Of a DNA stretch of 13,803 nucleotides, positions 6,268 through 13,803 are shown in pieces. Every line of letters begins with the position of its first letter. Position 1 is the stretch's first letter. The stretch comes from UBA5499 sp002426275 (GTDB taxonomy: Bacteria; Bacillota; DTU084): NCBI GenBank assembly GCA_937888735.1, contig CALASN010000050.1, forward strand, positions 1 to 13,803. Direction: 5' to 3'. The translations under genes were made by a program, and so were the position numbers. A model generated the notes under the pieces. That model had not been told where the DNA came from. It was given only the letters and a program-made list of their open reading frames with translations, and did no database searches.

Positions 6268-8001
6268 TTATTCCTGACAATTGCTGCCAGATCGGCTGTG
6301 GTAATGGGTGTGAAAGAGCTTGTGCGCAGCCTCTCCACCCGGTTCTCCCAGGTCCCGGTACAGAGCCTGAATTGCCGGGTTGGCGTGGGATTTGCGCAGG
6401 GGCAGCTGTCTATCCAACTGATATAAAGCTTCCGCCCGCAAGGCGCGCCGCGCCTGATCCGTAGGTCTGGGTCCGCCGCCGCCGCCGATGCAGCCGCCTG
6501 GACAGGCCATGATCTCTACGAACGTGTAGTCGCCCGGGCCGGCTTTGATCCGCTCCAGAAGCGCCTTGGCATTACCCAGGCCATGGGCCGCTGCCAACCT
6601 GACGGTCTTACCGGCCAGCTGCACTTCCGCTTCCCGGATTCCCTCCAGCCCCCGCACCTGGGCGAACTCCAACTGCCGGAGAGTCTGGCCTGTGACCAGC
6701 TCGTAGACCGTGCGCAGCGCAGCCTCCATCACTCCGCCTGTGGCGCCGAAGATCACAGCGGCGCCGGTGGACTCGCCCAAAGGCTGATCAAATTCTGCCT
6801 TGGGCAGGTTGGGCAACACAAGGCCGGCTTCTTTGAACATTCCGGCCAGCTCTCTGGTGGTGAGCACCGCATCCACGTCCGGCGCGCCTGTCGTGGCCAA
6901 TTCAGGCCTTGTGATCTCAAACTTTTTGGCAGTACACGGCATTACCGAGACCACGAAAACCTTTTGAGGATCCAGATCGTGCTTTCCGGCATACCAATTC
7001 TTCATTACGGCGCCGAACATTTCCTGCGGCGACTTACAGCTTGAAAGGTTGGGCAAAAGCTCAGGATAAAAATGCTCGCAATATTTTACCCAGCCTGGAC
7101 TGCAGGAGGTGATGAGAGGCAGTTTCCCTCCGCTCTGCAGCCGGTGCAGGAGTTCGGTGCCTTCTTCCATAATGGTGAGATCCGCGGCGAAATCCGTGTC
7201 AAAAACCTTGTGGAAGCCCAGCCGCCTGAGGCCTTCCACAAGCTCTCCCACCAGAGGCGTGCCTGGTGGCAGACCAAATTCCTCGCCGATGGTGGTCCGG
7301 ATGGCGGGCGCTATCTGCACCACCACGACTTTATCCGGATCCGCCAGAGCCTGCCAGACCTTACCCGTGCTGTCTTGCTCAGTGAGAGCCCCTGTGGGGC
7401 AGACCAAGACGCACTGTCCGCAGAGGGCGCAGGCAACTTGTCCTAACTTGTCCCCAAAAGCAGGCCCAATTTGCGTCTCAAAGCCGCGCCGAGACGCCCC
7501 CAGCGCGGAGACTCCTTGCACCTGGCTGCACACCTCAACGCAGCGCCTGCAGGAAATGCATTTGCGCATATCCCGCAGAATGGACGGATTGGAGCTGTCC
7601 AGACTCCTCTCGCCCATGGAGCCGCCGTAGGGGAGATCGCGAATCCCCAAATTATGAGCGACGCTCTGCAATTCGCAGCTGCCGCTGCGATTGCAGGTCA
7701 GGCACTCGGCCGGATGATCGGACAAAAGCAGTTCCACAACTCCCCGCCTGGCTTGCCTTACTTTGGGAGTATTAGTGAACACCGTCATGCCGTCTGAGAC
7801 AGGCAAAGTACAGGCAGTTGCCAGCGAGCGCATTCCCTGCACTTCCACCAAACAAACCCTGCAGGAACCAGTAGGTTTCAGGCTGGGACAATAACAGAGA
7901 GTAGGAATGCCGCAACCGGCGGCTCTGGCCGCCTGCAGCACAGTTTGATCCGCCGCTGCCTCCACTGCTTGCCCGTCTATCGTCAAACGTATCGTTTCCA
8001 T
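6268..8001 (-). CDS. hydA: [FeFe]-hydrogenase catalytic subunit HydA (NAD-linked, multimeric type)
   Basis: 577 residues from the ATG at 8001, which has GGGGAG upstream overlapping the hydB stop region. An in-frame ORF runs up to 8208, but its extra part overlaps hydB and is Arg/Ser-rich out-of-frame hydB sequence. Domains: [2Fe-2S] ferredoxin (C36, C47, C50, C64); His-Cys [4Fe-4S] (H96, C100, C103, C109); two [4Fe-4S] clusters (C148/151/154/158 and C191/194/197/201); H-cluster domain with TSCSPGW (298-304), MPCTAKKFE (354-362) and EIMACPGGC (496-504). It makes or oxidises H2 in the cytosol, exchanging electrons with HydB. L1 is TSCSPGW rather than TSCCPGW, which I recall as usual in HndD/HydA of the multimeric NAD(P)-linked type. 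L3 continues IGGGGGP where many have INGGGQP. Length fits the form without a C-terminal [2Fe-2S] extension. Confidence 0.95.
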   Translation of the reverse strand: METIRLTIDGQAVEAAADQTVLQAARAAGCGIPTLCYCPSLKPTGSCRVCLVEVQGMRSLATACTLPVSDGMTVFTNTPKVRQARRGVVELLLSDHPAECLTCNRSGSCELQSVAHNLGIRDLPYGGSMGERSLDSSNPSILRDMRKCISCRRCVEVCSQVQGVSALGASRRGFETQIGPAFGDKLGQVACALCGQCVLVCPTGALTEQDSTGKVWQALADPDKVVVVQIAPAIRTTIGEEFGLPPGTPLVGELVEGLRRLGFHKVFDTDFAADLTIMEEGTELLHRLQSGGKLPLITSCSPGWVKYCEHFYPELLPNLSSCKSPQEMFGAVMKNWYAGKHDLDPQKVFVVSVMPCTAKKFEITRPELATTGAPDVDAVLTTRELAGMFKEAGLVLPNLPKAEFDQPLGESTGAAVIFGATGGVMEAALRTVYELVTGQTLRQLEFAQVRGLEGIREAEVQLAGKTVRLAAAHGLGNAKALLERIKAGPGDYTFVEIMACPGGCIGGGGGPRPTDQARRALRAEALYQLDRQLPLRKSHANPAIQALYRDLGEPGGEAAHKLFHTHYHSRSGSNCQE

Positions 8002-8018
8002 TTCGTTTCCCACTCCCC

Positions 8019-9812
8019 TTAATACTTCCTGATCGCTCCAAAAGGACACTTGCTCAAGCAATTGCCGCACTTGACGCAAAGCTCTTGGTCTATGGCGTGA
8101 GCTTCCCTGCGCTGACCGCTGATGGCTTTGCTGGAGCAAACCCGGACGCAAAGCCCGCAGCCTTGGCAGAGCGCGGGATCGATTTCGAAGCGCAGCAGGC
8201 TTTGACATACTCCTGCCGGGCAGCGCTTTTCGTAAATATGGGCTTCATATTCATCCCGGAAATACCGGATTGTGCTCAAAACCGGATTGGGAGCGCTTTG
8301 ACCCAAGCCGCACAGAGCTGTGCTGATGATCAGCTTTCCCAATGCCTCCAGTTTTTCAATGTCCCCGTCCTCTCCCTCTCCGCGGGTAATGCGGGTGAGG
8401 ATCTCAAGCATCCTGCGGGTACCCACCCTGCAGGGTGTACACTTACCGCAAGATTCTTCCTGAGTGAACTCTAAAAAGAAACGGGCCACATCCACCATGC
8501 AGGTATCCTCATCCATGATGATTAAGCCGCCGGAACCCATAATGGCGCCCAGCTTGCGCAACGATTCGTAATCCAAAGGCGTATCTATGAACTGGGCGGG
8601 AATGCAGCCGCCGGAAGGGCCGCCTGTCTGGGCGGCTTTGAATTTTTTACCGCCCGGAATGCCGCCGCCCACGTCGTAGACCAGCTCCCGCAAGGTGGTG
8701 CCCATAGGCACTTCGGCAAGACCGGTATTATTAACCTTCCCTGCGATGGCAAACACCTTAGTGCCCTTGCTTTTCTCCGTTCCAAACTGCTGAAACCACT
8801 CAGGCCCCTTCAAAATGATCGCGGGAATATTGGCGTATGTCTCCACGTTGTTAATGAGGGTAGGACAATCCCACAGGCCGTTTGAGGCTGGAAAAGGCGG
8901 TTTGGGGCGCGGCTCGCCGCGTTTGCCTTCAATGGAAGCGATGAGGGCTGTTTCCTCGCCGCAGACAAAGGCGCCGGCTCCCACTCGGATTTCAATATCG
9001 AAAGAAAAAGCGGAATCCAAAATCTTGCGGCCTAAAAAGCCGCGTTGCCTCGCTTGCTCTATAGCGTTACCCAGCCTTTGTACGGCCAGCGGGTATTCGG
9101 CCCGCACGTAAACGAAACCTTTCTGCGCTCCCACCGCGTAACCGGCGATGGCCATGGCCTCGATCACAGAGTGAGGATCTCCTTCCAGGATGCTGCGATC
9201 CATGAAAGCTCCCGGATCTCCCTCGTCAGCGTTGCAGACAACGTATTTCTTGTCCCCAGCTGCCTGAGCCGTAAACTGCCACTTCGATCCGGTGGGGAAG
9301 CCCGCTCCTCCCCGGCCCCTAATCCCCGACGCTTTGATTTGCGCTCGCACTTCTTGGGGAGCCATCTGGCCTAAAACTTTACCCAAAGCTTTATACCCGT
9401 CTTTGGCGACGTATTCTTCCACACTGCCGGGGTCTATCTGCCCGCAGTTGCGCAGCGCGATCCGAAGCTGCTTGCTGTAAAAGGGAACATCGGCTATTTT
9501 CTCTACTTCCTGGCCGCTTTTCAGATCCCGGAACAATAATCTCTTCACTACGCGTCCTTCCAGTAGATGCTCTGCGACGATCTCCTCCGCATCCTCCGGT
9601 TTAACTTTCTGGTAGAAGACACCTTCGGGATAGATCACCATTAAAGGACCCAAATCGCAGGTCCCAACGCAGCCTGTTTCCACGACTTTGATTTCTTCAG
9701 TCAGTTTATGCCGAACCAAGCTCTGTTTCAAAGCCTTTTCCACCTCAAAACAGCCGCTGGAAATACAGCCCGCGCCTGCGCAAACCAGAACATGGGCTCG
9801 ATAGCGCTCCAT
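8019..9812 (-). CDS. hydB: NAD-linked hydrogenase flavoprotein subunit HydB (NuoF-like)
   Basis: 597 residues. ATG with AGGAGGT seven bases upstream. Domains: thioredoxin-like [2Fe-2S] (C11, C16, C48, C52); FMN/NADH-binding core with GRGGAGFPTGSKW (166-178), CNADEGDPGAF (193-203) and GAGAFVCGEETAL (278-290); SLBB-like region about 350-430; [4Fe-4S] of the NuoF type (C455, C458, C461, C501); and a C-terminal 2x[4Fe-4S] ferredoxin (C549/552/555/559 and C579/582/585/589). This is the full domain set of HydB in bifurcating HydABC enzymes. It oxidises or reduces NAD(H) at FMN and links it to ferredoxin and HydA. It ends 17 bp before hydA. Bifurcation itself is inferred from the domain set; a plain NAD(P)-reducing HndC role is the alternative. 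Confidence 0.95.
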   Translation of the reverse strand: MERYRAHVLVCAGAGCISSGCFEVEKALKQSLVRHKLTEEIKVVETGCVGTCDLGPLMVIYPEGVFYQKVKPEDAEEIVAEHLLEGRVVKRLLFRDLKSGQEVEKIADVPFYSKQLRIALRNCGQIDPGSVEEYVAKDGYKALGKVLGQMAPQEVRAQIKASGIRGRGGAGFPTGSKWQFTAQAAGDKKYVVCNADEGDPGAFMDRSILEGDPHSVIEAMAIAGYAVGAQKGFVYVRAEYPLAVQRLGNAIEQARQRGFLGRKILDSAFSFDIEIRVGAGAFVCGEETALIASIEGKRGEPRPKPPFPASNGLWDCPTLINNVETYANIPAIILKGPEWFQQFGTEKSKGTKVFAIAGKVNNTGLAEVPMGTTLRELVYDVGGGIPGGKKFKAAQTGGPSGGCIPAQFIDTPLDYESLRKLGAIMGSGGLIIMDEDTCMVDVARFFLEFTQEESCGKCTPCRVGTRRMLEILTRITRGEGEDGDIEKLEALGKLIISTALCGLGQSAPNPVLSTIRYFRDEYEAHIYEKRCPAGVCQSLLRFEIDPALCQGCGLCVRVCSSKAISGQRREAHAIDQELCVKCGNCLSKCPFGAIRKY

Positions 9813-9817
9813 TAACG

Positions 9818-9928
9818 TTACCTCCTACTCATTGCTGCCCGCTTGCAGCTGTGTAATTTATGCCAACAAAAACGACAATAGCGGAGAGCCGTCTTTGCCA
9901 GGCAAAGCTCACCGGGACCGCCGGGCAT
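9818..9928 (-). CDS. Doubtful 36-residue Cys-rich ORF between hydC and hydB
   Basis: An ATG-initiated frame of 36 codons fills most of the 141-bp hydC-hydB gap and stops with TAA directly after the AGGAGG that serves hydB. The peptide has four Cys and two His, with a C18-x2-C21-W-H23-x2-H26-x-C28 arrangement. The only ribosome site is AAGGA just 3 bases from the ATG, which is too close. The gap also holds a CTTTGCC-A-GGCAAAG inverted repeat (9893-9907). It may be translated and coupled to hydB, or the gap may simply be a leader. Probably not a real gene, but recorded. Confidence 0.15.
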   Translation of the reverse strand: MPGGPGELCLAKTALRYCRFCWHKLHSCKRAAMSRR

Positions 9929-9953
9929 GGATCCTTGAATCGCTCGCCTGCGT

Positions 9954-10442
9954 TTACTGATATTTCTCCAATATTTCCGCCAAACCATCCGTGGCTACCC
10001 GGCCGTAGATATCGTCATCCACCACCATCACCGGCGCCAGTCCGCAGGCTCCCATGCACCTCATCACGGCAAAGGTGAAGCGGGCATCATCCGTAGTCTC
10101 GCCAGGGCCAATTCCCAGCTGCTCTTTTAGCGCATCCATAATGGTTTGCGCGCCCTTCACATAACAGGCGGTTCCCATGCAAAGACTGATGGTATGCCGC
10201 CCTTTGGGCTGCATTGTAAAGAGAGAATAAAAAGTGACAACCCCATAAACCTCGCTTACCGGCACCCTCAGGCCGCTGGCCACATATTCCTGCACGTCCC
10301 GGGGCAGATAGCCAAAAAGTTCCTGGGCTTTGTGAAGCACCGGAATCACATTGCCAGGTTTATCCCGCCACTCAGCCAGGATTTCGTCCAGCTGCCTCCA
10401 GCGTGGCTCTCCTTCCTTATCGCTGCATTGACAATTCCCCAT
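9954..10442 (-). CDS. hydC: Hydrogenase [2Fe-2S] subunit HydC (NuoE-like)
   Basis: 162 residues, typical for NuoE/HydC. ATG with AAGGAGA nine bases upstream. The N-terminal helical part (15-60) has the VIPVLHKAQELFGYLP segment of the family. The thioredoxin-like [2Fe-2S] domain has ligands C88, C93, C129 and C133 (CMGTAC and MRCMGACGLAPV contexts). The N-terminus carries an extra CQC (C4, C6) that is not part of the cluster. HydC relays electrons with HydB in the cytosolic HydABC complex. First gene of the hydCBA operon, preceded by a 258-bp spacer with a Rex-like site. The order C-B-A is the common one in Clostridia-type clusters. Confidence 0.95.
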   Translation of the reverse strand: MGNCQCSDKEGEPRWRQLDEILAEWRDKPGNVIPVLHKAQELFGYLPRDVQEYVASGLRVPVSEVYGVVTFYSLFTMQPKGRHTISLCMGTACYVKGAQTIMDALKEQLGIGPGETTDDARFTFAVMRCMGACGLAPVMVVDDDIYGRVATDGLAEILEKYQ

Positions 10443-10554
10443 TCTAGCTTGTCTCCTTTCTCATCTTACCTTAGCCTTGTCAGTCCGCAGGAAGTGAAGA
10501 CATTAAGCGATAAAATTCCCGTCAAGCTTCTCAGGCCCATAAGATCGCCTTACT

Positions 10555-10572
10555 TCGTGAAAAAATTCACTA
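10555..10572. promoter_or_regulatory. Candidate Rex operator upstream of hydCBA
   Basis: The minus strand reads TAGTGAATTTTTTCACGA, against the Rex consensus TTGTGAA-N4-TTCACAA: 12 of 14 specified bases match, and the GTGAA/TTCAC inner arms are perfect. It lies 113 bp upstream of the hydC start. Rex is the NADH/NAD+-sensing repressor of fermentation and hydrogenase genes in Firmicutes, so an NAD-linked hydrogenase is an expected target. A weak promoter (TTTTCA, 16 bp, TATGGG) would overlap it; another TTGACG at 10520-10525 lacks a well-placed -10. The Rex gene is not in the window. Confidence 0.6.
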
Positions 10573-10627
10573 ACTAGACGCAAGATTAAGTTAATTTTAG
10601 CTATTAGCGCGCCTTCCCCATGTCACA

Positions 10628-10651
10628 GGCCGACCGTTGCCCCGGTCAGCC
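10628..10651 (-). terminator. Weak stem-loop downstream of the SPOR gene
   Basis: On the minus strand GGCTGACCG pairs with CGGTCGGCC (one G-T pair) across a 6-nt loop, about 50 bp after the SPOR stop codon. No T-run follows, so it may be a poor terminator, a Rho-dependent end or an mRNA 3' stabiliser. It marks the likely boundary between the valS-folC unit and the hydrogenase unit. Confidence 0.35.
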
Positions 10652-10700
10652 GTGCGCCGCTATCCTCAACCTACAGTTTTTCTCCGCCCAGAGCTATGCG

Positions 10701-11237
10701 TCATCTGCCGGACGCGAATTCCTCTATCTGAGCTGAAAATCCCTGCGCTTGCAGCTGTTCAGCCAGCGCTTCGGCGCGCTGACGATCCTGAAAAACGCCC
10801 ATTTGAGCCCTGTACGGCTGGCTGCGGATTGGCATTGCCTCAAAGCCGGCGGCCTCAAGTTCAGAGACGGTCTCCTCCAGCTGGGAGACAGACGCAAAAG
10901 TTCCCACCGCCACGCGCCAGCTTTTTTGAACCTCAACCGGCTGTTCTTCAGGCTCGGCTGACAAGTCCTCCTGCGATTCCTGGGCCATAACCGGCTGTGA
11001 CTCTTGTCCGCTGGGTTCTTTCTGCGTCGGAGCCTGGCTTGGCTCAGCTTGAGAGGCCACATCTTGGCTGAATTCCTCGCCTTCCGCATTAATGACCTGC
11101 GGCTGCTTGCGGGCTGTCTTCTCAGAGTCGGGCAATAGCAAATTCAAGGCCAAACTTCCCAGCAGATAACCCAAGATCACTGCCAGCACGCCCACAAAGA
11201 ACAGCTTGCCGTTTTTTGCCTTACGGCGACGAGACAT
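10701..11237 (-). CDS. Membrane-anchored SPOR-domain protein
   Basis: 178 residues from the ATG at 11237. This start follows a GGAAGGA site six bases upstream and gives a basic N-terminus (MSRRRKAKNGK). An in-frame ATG at 11276 would add 13 residues made of that ribosome site, so I reject it. One membrane segment at about residues 12-37, then a Gln/Glu/Ser/Pro-rich low-complexity linker to about 108. The C-terminal SPOR fold starts at SWRVAVGTF and has two repeats (VAVGTFASVSQLEETVSEL and AQMGVFQDRQRAEALAEQL). SPOR domains bind denuded peptidoglycan glycans, typically at the septum or in sporulation. It lies 58 bp after folC in the same direction. The domain call is firm; a specific cell-division or spore role is not. 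Confidence 0.85.
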   Translation of the reverse strand: MSRRRKAKNGKLFFVGVLAVILGYLLGSLALNLLLPDSEKTARKQPQVINAEGEEFSQDVASQAEPSQAPTQKEPSGQESQPVMAQESQEDLSAEPEEQPVEVQKSWRVAVGTFASVSQLEETVSELEAAGFEAMPIRSQPYRAQMGVFQDRQRAEALAEQLQAQGFSAQIEEFASGR

Positions 11238-11295
11238 GTCTTTTCCTTCCTTTCGTCTTCTGTAGTAATACGTCATCTGTAATCTAAATTCCTGC

Positions 11296-12603
11296 TTAGA
11301 GGGAAAAGAATCTGAGGATGGACGGACGCAGCTGTCCCACCAAATATAGCGAGCCTGCCACCACGACCAATTCCCGCTGGTTAAGGGCCCGCTCCAATGC
11401 CAACGCCGGCTCGGGAATCACCTCGACCTTCTTGCAGAAACGCCTGGCAATGGCCGCTAAGCTTTCAGGCTCCAGCGCCCTGGGATTATCCGGCCGCGTG
11501 AGGACAATTGAACCCGCAAGGGGCGCCAGAATCGAGAGCATCTGTTGGGCATCCTTGTCTCCTAAGATCCCCAAAACCAACATTGGCTTGGCGCAGGAAA
11601 AAAACTCTCTGATTGCCCCGGCGAGCGTCCGCATGCCGTCGGGATTATGGGCGCCGTCCAGGAGCAAGCTGGGCTGACCGGAGAAAAACTCAAGCCTTCC
11701 GGGCCAGCGGGCCTGGGCAAGGCCACGATAGACGGCCTGCTGCCAGCTTTCCGCCGACAGCTTCACCAAGCCGCCTCTATAGGCGATTTGCGCCAAACCC
11801 AAAGCAACGCCGGCATTGGTCAATTGATGCCGGCCAAGCAGACCCACGGCGACCTGCGGCCAAAAATGCTCTCCCAACCAAAAATCAGCCTCCGAGCCCG
11901 CCAGGGAGAAAGCGCGGCCGCGATAGCGAATCTGACCTGCTTCCGGCCAGCTCGCCACCTGCCACAGAGGCGCGCCAAGCTCCTTTGCCCGCCGCTCCAG
12001 CACGCATCTGGCCTCGGTCTCCTGCGGCGCGGTCACCACAGGCCGGCCCGGCTTGATGATCCCGGCTTTCTCCCAGGCGATGGCAGAGAGGGTGTTCCCC
12101 AGTCGCTGAGTGTGCTCTAAGGCCAGATGCGTGATCCCGCAGGCAACTGGAGCCGCCACATTCGTGGCGTCAAGCCTGCCTCCCAGCCCCACTTCCAAAA
12201 GCACAAGCTCCGGCTTTTGCCTTTGAAAATAGCAAAAGGCCATGGCCGTAAGGAATTCAAATTTGGTCAGTCCATCCACTGCCCTGGCCTCAGGCGCCAG
12301 CTCCTCCACCAACTCAGTGACTGCAGCTTGGGAGATCGGCTCACCATTGATGGCGATCCGTTCGCAAAAAGAGGAAAGGTGCGGACTGGTGTAAGTCCCC
12401 ACCCTTAATCCCGCTTCCTGTAGGACTGCCGAAAGCATGGCTACTGTGGAGCCTTTGCCATTGGTGCCGGCAATGTGCAGGCAATTTATTTCCCGGTGCG
12501 GATTTCCTATTCTCGCCAACAGCTTTTCCATGCGCTCCAAGCCAAGGTTGCTGCCGAAACGGCTCAAGCTCTCCAAATACGCTACTGCATCCTGCCAGTT
12601 CAA
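11296..12603 (-). CDS. folC: Folylpolyglutamate / dihydrofolate synthase FolC
   Basis: 435 residues, usual family length. TTG start with GGAGG inside the last codons of valS and only 2 bp between the two genes; the family's N-terminus (NWQDAVAYLESLSRFGSNLGLERME) begins exactly there. Motifs: P-loop HIAGTNGKGST (43-53), YTSPHLSSFCERI (71-83), FEFLTA (115-120), LEVGLGGRLDATN (136-148), EKAGIIKPG (178-186) and LLDGAHNPDGM (314-324). It adds L-glutamate to folates (and usually dihydropteroate) with ATP in the cytosol. At 161-165 the usual L-D-H-T reads LEHT, a conservative Asp to Glu change beside the metal-site His. valS-folC coupling is common in Firmicutes. Confidence 0.95.
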   Translation of the reverse strand: MNWQDAVAYLESLSRFGSNLGLERMEKLLARIGNPHREINCLHIAGTNGKGSTVAMLSAVLQEAGLRVGTYTSPHLSSFCERIAINGEPISQAAVTELVEELAPEARAVDGLTKFEFLTAMAFCYFQRQKPELVLLEVGLGGRLDATNVAAPVACGITHLALEHTQRLGNTLSAIAWEKAGIIKPGRPVVTAPQETEARCVLERRAKELGAPLWQVASWPEAGQIRYRGRAFSLAGSEADFWLGEHFWPQVAVGLLGRHQLTNAGVALGLAQIAYRGGLVKLSAESWQQAVYRGLAQARWPGRLEFFSGQPSLLLDGAHNPDGMRTLAGAIREFFSCAKPMLVLGILGDKDAQQMLSILAPLAGSIVLTRPDNPRALEPESLAAIARRFCKKVEVIPEPALALERALNQRELVVVAGSLYLVGQLRPSILRFFSL

Positions 12604-12605
12604 GG

Positions 12606-13803
12606 CTAATCCTCCAATTGGCCGAGACGCTCTTGCAAGTTCAGATCCAGCGTTCTCAGCTCTTCCGCTCTGTCTCGCTCCCGTTGTACCACCTCAGGCG
12701 GAGCCTTACTCACAAAATTCTGGTTGGCAAGTTTGGCTGCGACTCGTTTCAGCTGCTCTCTGGCGCCAGCCAATTCCCGCTCCAGTTTTGCCCGTTCTTC
12801 CCGGAGATCCACAAGCCCGGAAAGCGGCAAATAGATGGTGTAATCTGTGGCCACTATGGTTTCAACCTGCTGGGGGGCTTGTCCGGGTTCGGTCAATTCC
12901 AGCTGCGCCAAGCCTGCCAGCTCGCACAGATAGGACCCGTACTCCTGAAAGAGGCTTTCAACTTTGCCTTGAGCCTGAATAATGGCTGTGATTTTCTTCC
13001 CAGGCGGCACCTGCTTTTCGCTGCGCAGATTGCGGATAGACCTGACGGCATCCATGACTGTGGCCAGCTGGCTTTCTGCCTCTTCGCAGGCCAAGCTTTC
13101 CGGCGGCGCGGGCCAGTCCGCAACCACAATGCTTTGTCCGCTGTGGGGAAGCTGCTGCCAGATCTCCTCGCTGAGAAACGGCATGTATGGATGGAGCAAT
13201 TCCATGGTATGGCTCAGCACATACCAGAGGGTATACTGAGCGGCGCGGCGCGGCTCTTCTCCGGCTCTGCCATACAGCCTGGGCTTTGCCAGCTCCAGGT
13301 ACCAGTCGCATAGTTCGCTCCAAATGAAATCGTACAGCACCCGCGCTCCTTCGCCGAGTTCGAAGCGTTCCAACCAATTTTCCAGCTCCACGGCCGCTTT
13401 TCTGTAGCGAGAGAGAATCCACTTGTCCGCCAGTTCCAACGGCAGACGGCCGAATTCCTCGCCTTGCGGCTGAAAATCCTCCAAGTTCATCAGCGCAAAG
13501 CGGGCCGCGTTCCAGATCTTGTTGGCGAAATTGCGGGCGCCCTCGATTTTTTCCGGATAAAAGCGCATATCGCTGCCGGGAGCCGTGCCGGATACCAGCG
13601 AGAAACGCAGGGTGTCCGCGCCGTAGGTTTTGATCACTTCGCTGGGATCGATGCCATTGCCCAAGGATTTGCTCATCTTCCTGCCCTCTCCGTCCCGCAG
13701 CAGGCCGTGAATATAGACCTTGCGGAACGGCACTTGGTGCAGGAATTCCAAGCCCATGAAGATCATCCTGGCCACCCAGAAGTAAATGATATCGAAACCG
13801 GTC
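12606..13803 (-). CDS. valS: Valyl-tRNA synthetase, C-terminal part (5' end outside window)
   Basis: 398 residues visible; the frame runs open to the window edge, and the visible GTG and ATG codons are internal. The first residues, TGFDIIYFWVARMIFMG, are the end of the catalytic domain. KMSKS follows in GRKMSKSLGNGIDPSEV, then the anticodon-binding helical domain (about residues 130-270 of the fragment) and the C-terminal coiled coil (last about 65 residues, LREERAKLERELAGAREQL) that contacts tRNA. It attaches valine to tRNA-Val with editing; the HIGH motif and the editing domain are outside the window. A full ValS is near 880 residues, so rather less than half is seen. It is directly upstream of folC. 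Confidence 0.97.
   Translation of the reverse strand, partial: TGFDIIYFWVARMIFMGLEFLHQVPFRKVYIHGLLRDGEGRKMSKSLGNGIDPSEVIKTYGADTLRFSLVSGTAPGSDMRFYPEKIEGARNFANKIWNAARFALMNLEDFQPQGEEFGRLPLELADKWILSRYRKAAVELENWLERFELGEGARVLYDFIWSELCDWYLELAKPRLYGRAGEEPRRAAQYTLWYVLSHTMELLHPYMPFLSEEIWQQLPHSGQSIVVADWPAPPESLACEEAESQLATVMDAVRSIRNLRSEKQVPPGKKITAIIQAQGKVESLFQEYGSYLCELAGLAQLELTEPGQAPQQVETIVATDYTIYLPLSGLVDLREERAKLERELAGAREQLKRVAAKLANQNFVSKAPPEVVQRERDRAEELRTLDLNLQERLGQLED

Noticed and set aside
8002..8208. N-terminal extension of hydA by 69 codons
   Set aside because: Overlaps the hydB 3' end, translates to an Arg/Ser-rich out-of-frame copy of its ferredoxin codons, and the ferredoxin domain starts right at the ATG at 8001, which has a ribosome site.
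11238..11276. Upstream ATG for the SPOR protein
   Set aside because: The extra 13 codons are the ribosome site of the ATG at 11237, and the upstream ATG has no good site of its own.
12618..13313. 231-codon plus-strand ORF
   Set aside because: Antisense to clear valS sequence, with no family similarity.
1..13803. CRISPR arrays, tRNA genes or insertion-sequence inverted repeats
   Set aside because: No regularly spaced direct repeats, tRNA-like GGTTCGAATCC arms or transposase frames were seen on either strand.

Overview
Every gene in this window lies on the minus strand, so transcription runs from high to low coordinates. The gene content suggests an anaerobic, fermentative or acetogenic bacterium, probably a diderm (outer-membrane-bearing) member of the Bacillota. 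The evidence is a Clostridia-style NAD- and ferredoxin-linked [FeFe]-hydrogenase set (hydC-hydB-hydA), a valS-folC-SPOR gene run, a soluble (non-lipoprotein) SurA/PpiC-like periplasmic isomerase, an RseC/MucC-family protein and an 826-residue protein that looks like an outer-membrane beta-barrel. The lineage is an inference; no rRNA or taxonomic marker is present.

Layout in transcription order. (1) 13803-10701: the 3' part of valS, then folC (TTG start, 2 bp after valS) and a membrane-anchored SPOR-domain protein. (2) 10700-6268: an intergenic region with a good candidate Rex operator, then hydC, a 140-bp gap with a tiny Cys-rich ORF of doubtful status, hydB and hydA. Together these encode a trimeric, probably electron-bifurcating or confurcating, cytosolic hydrogenase. 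(3) 6169-4771: a secreted PpiC-type isomerase (GTG start), a strong terminator-like hairpin, and an RseC/MucC-like four-cysteine membrane protein. A perfect 13-bp-stem terminator follows at 4531-4566. (4) 4368-92: a four-gene exported-protein operon. It encodes a small secreted subunit (A), a PapD-like two-domain chaperone (TTG start), a second small secreted subunit (B) paralogous to A, and a large barrel-type 'usher-like' protein with N-terminal Ig-like and C-terminal SdrB/Cna-B-like domains. A hairpin with a T-run sits between subunit A and the chaperone and could set a high subunit-to-assembly-factor ratio. (5) 85-1: the operon's terminator, followed directly by the 5' end of a group II intron of the class C type, cut off by the window edge.

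The most interesting item is region 4. Gene order, exported subunits, chaperone-like protein and barrel protein together resemble a chaperone-usher fimbrial system. The barrel protein does not have the obvious layout of a classical usher, and the small subunits also carry W-x-L and terminal YTLT motifs that recall the WxL/DUF916 cell-surface systems of Gram-positive Firmicutes. Regions 2 and 3 are conventional in gene content. The Rex-like operator ties the hydrogenase to NADH/NAD+ redox state, and the PpiC protein could serve export and folding of outer-membrane or surface proteins.
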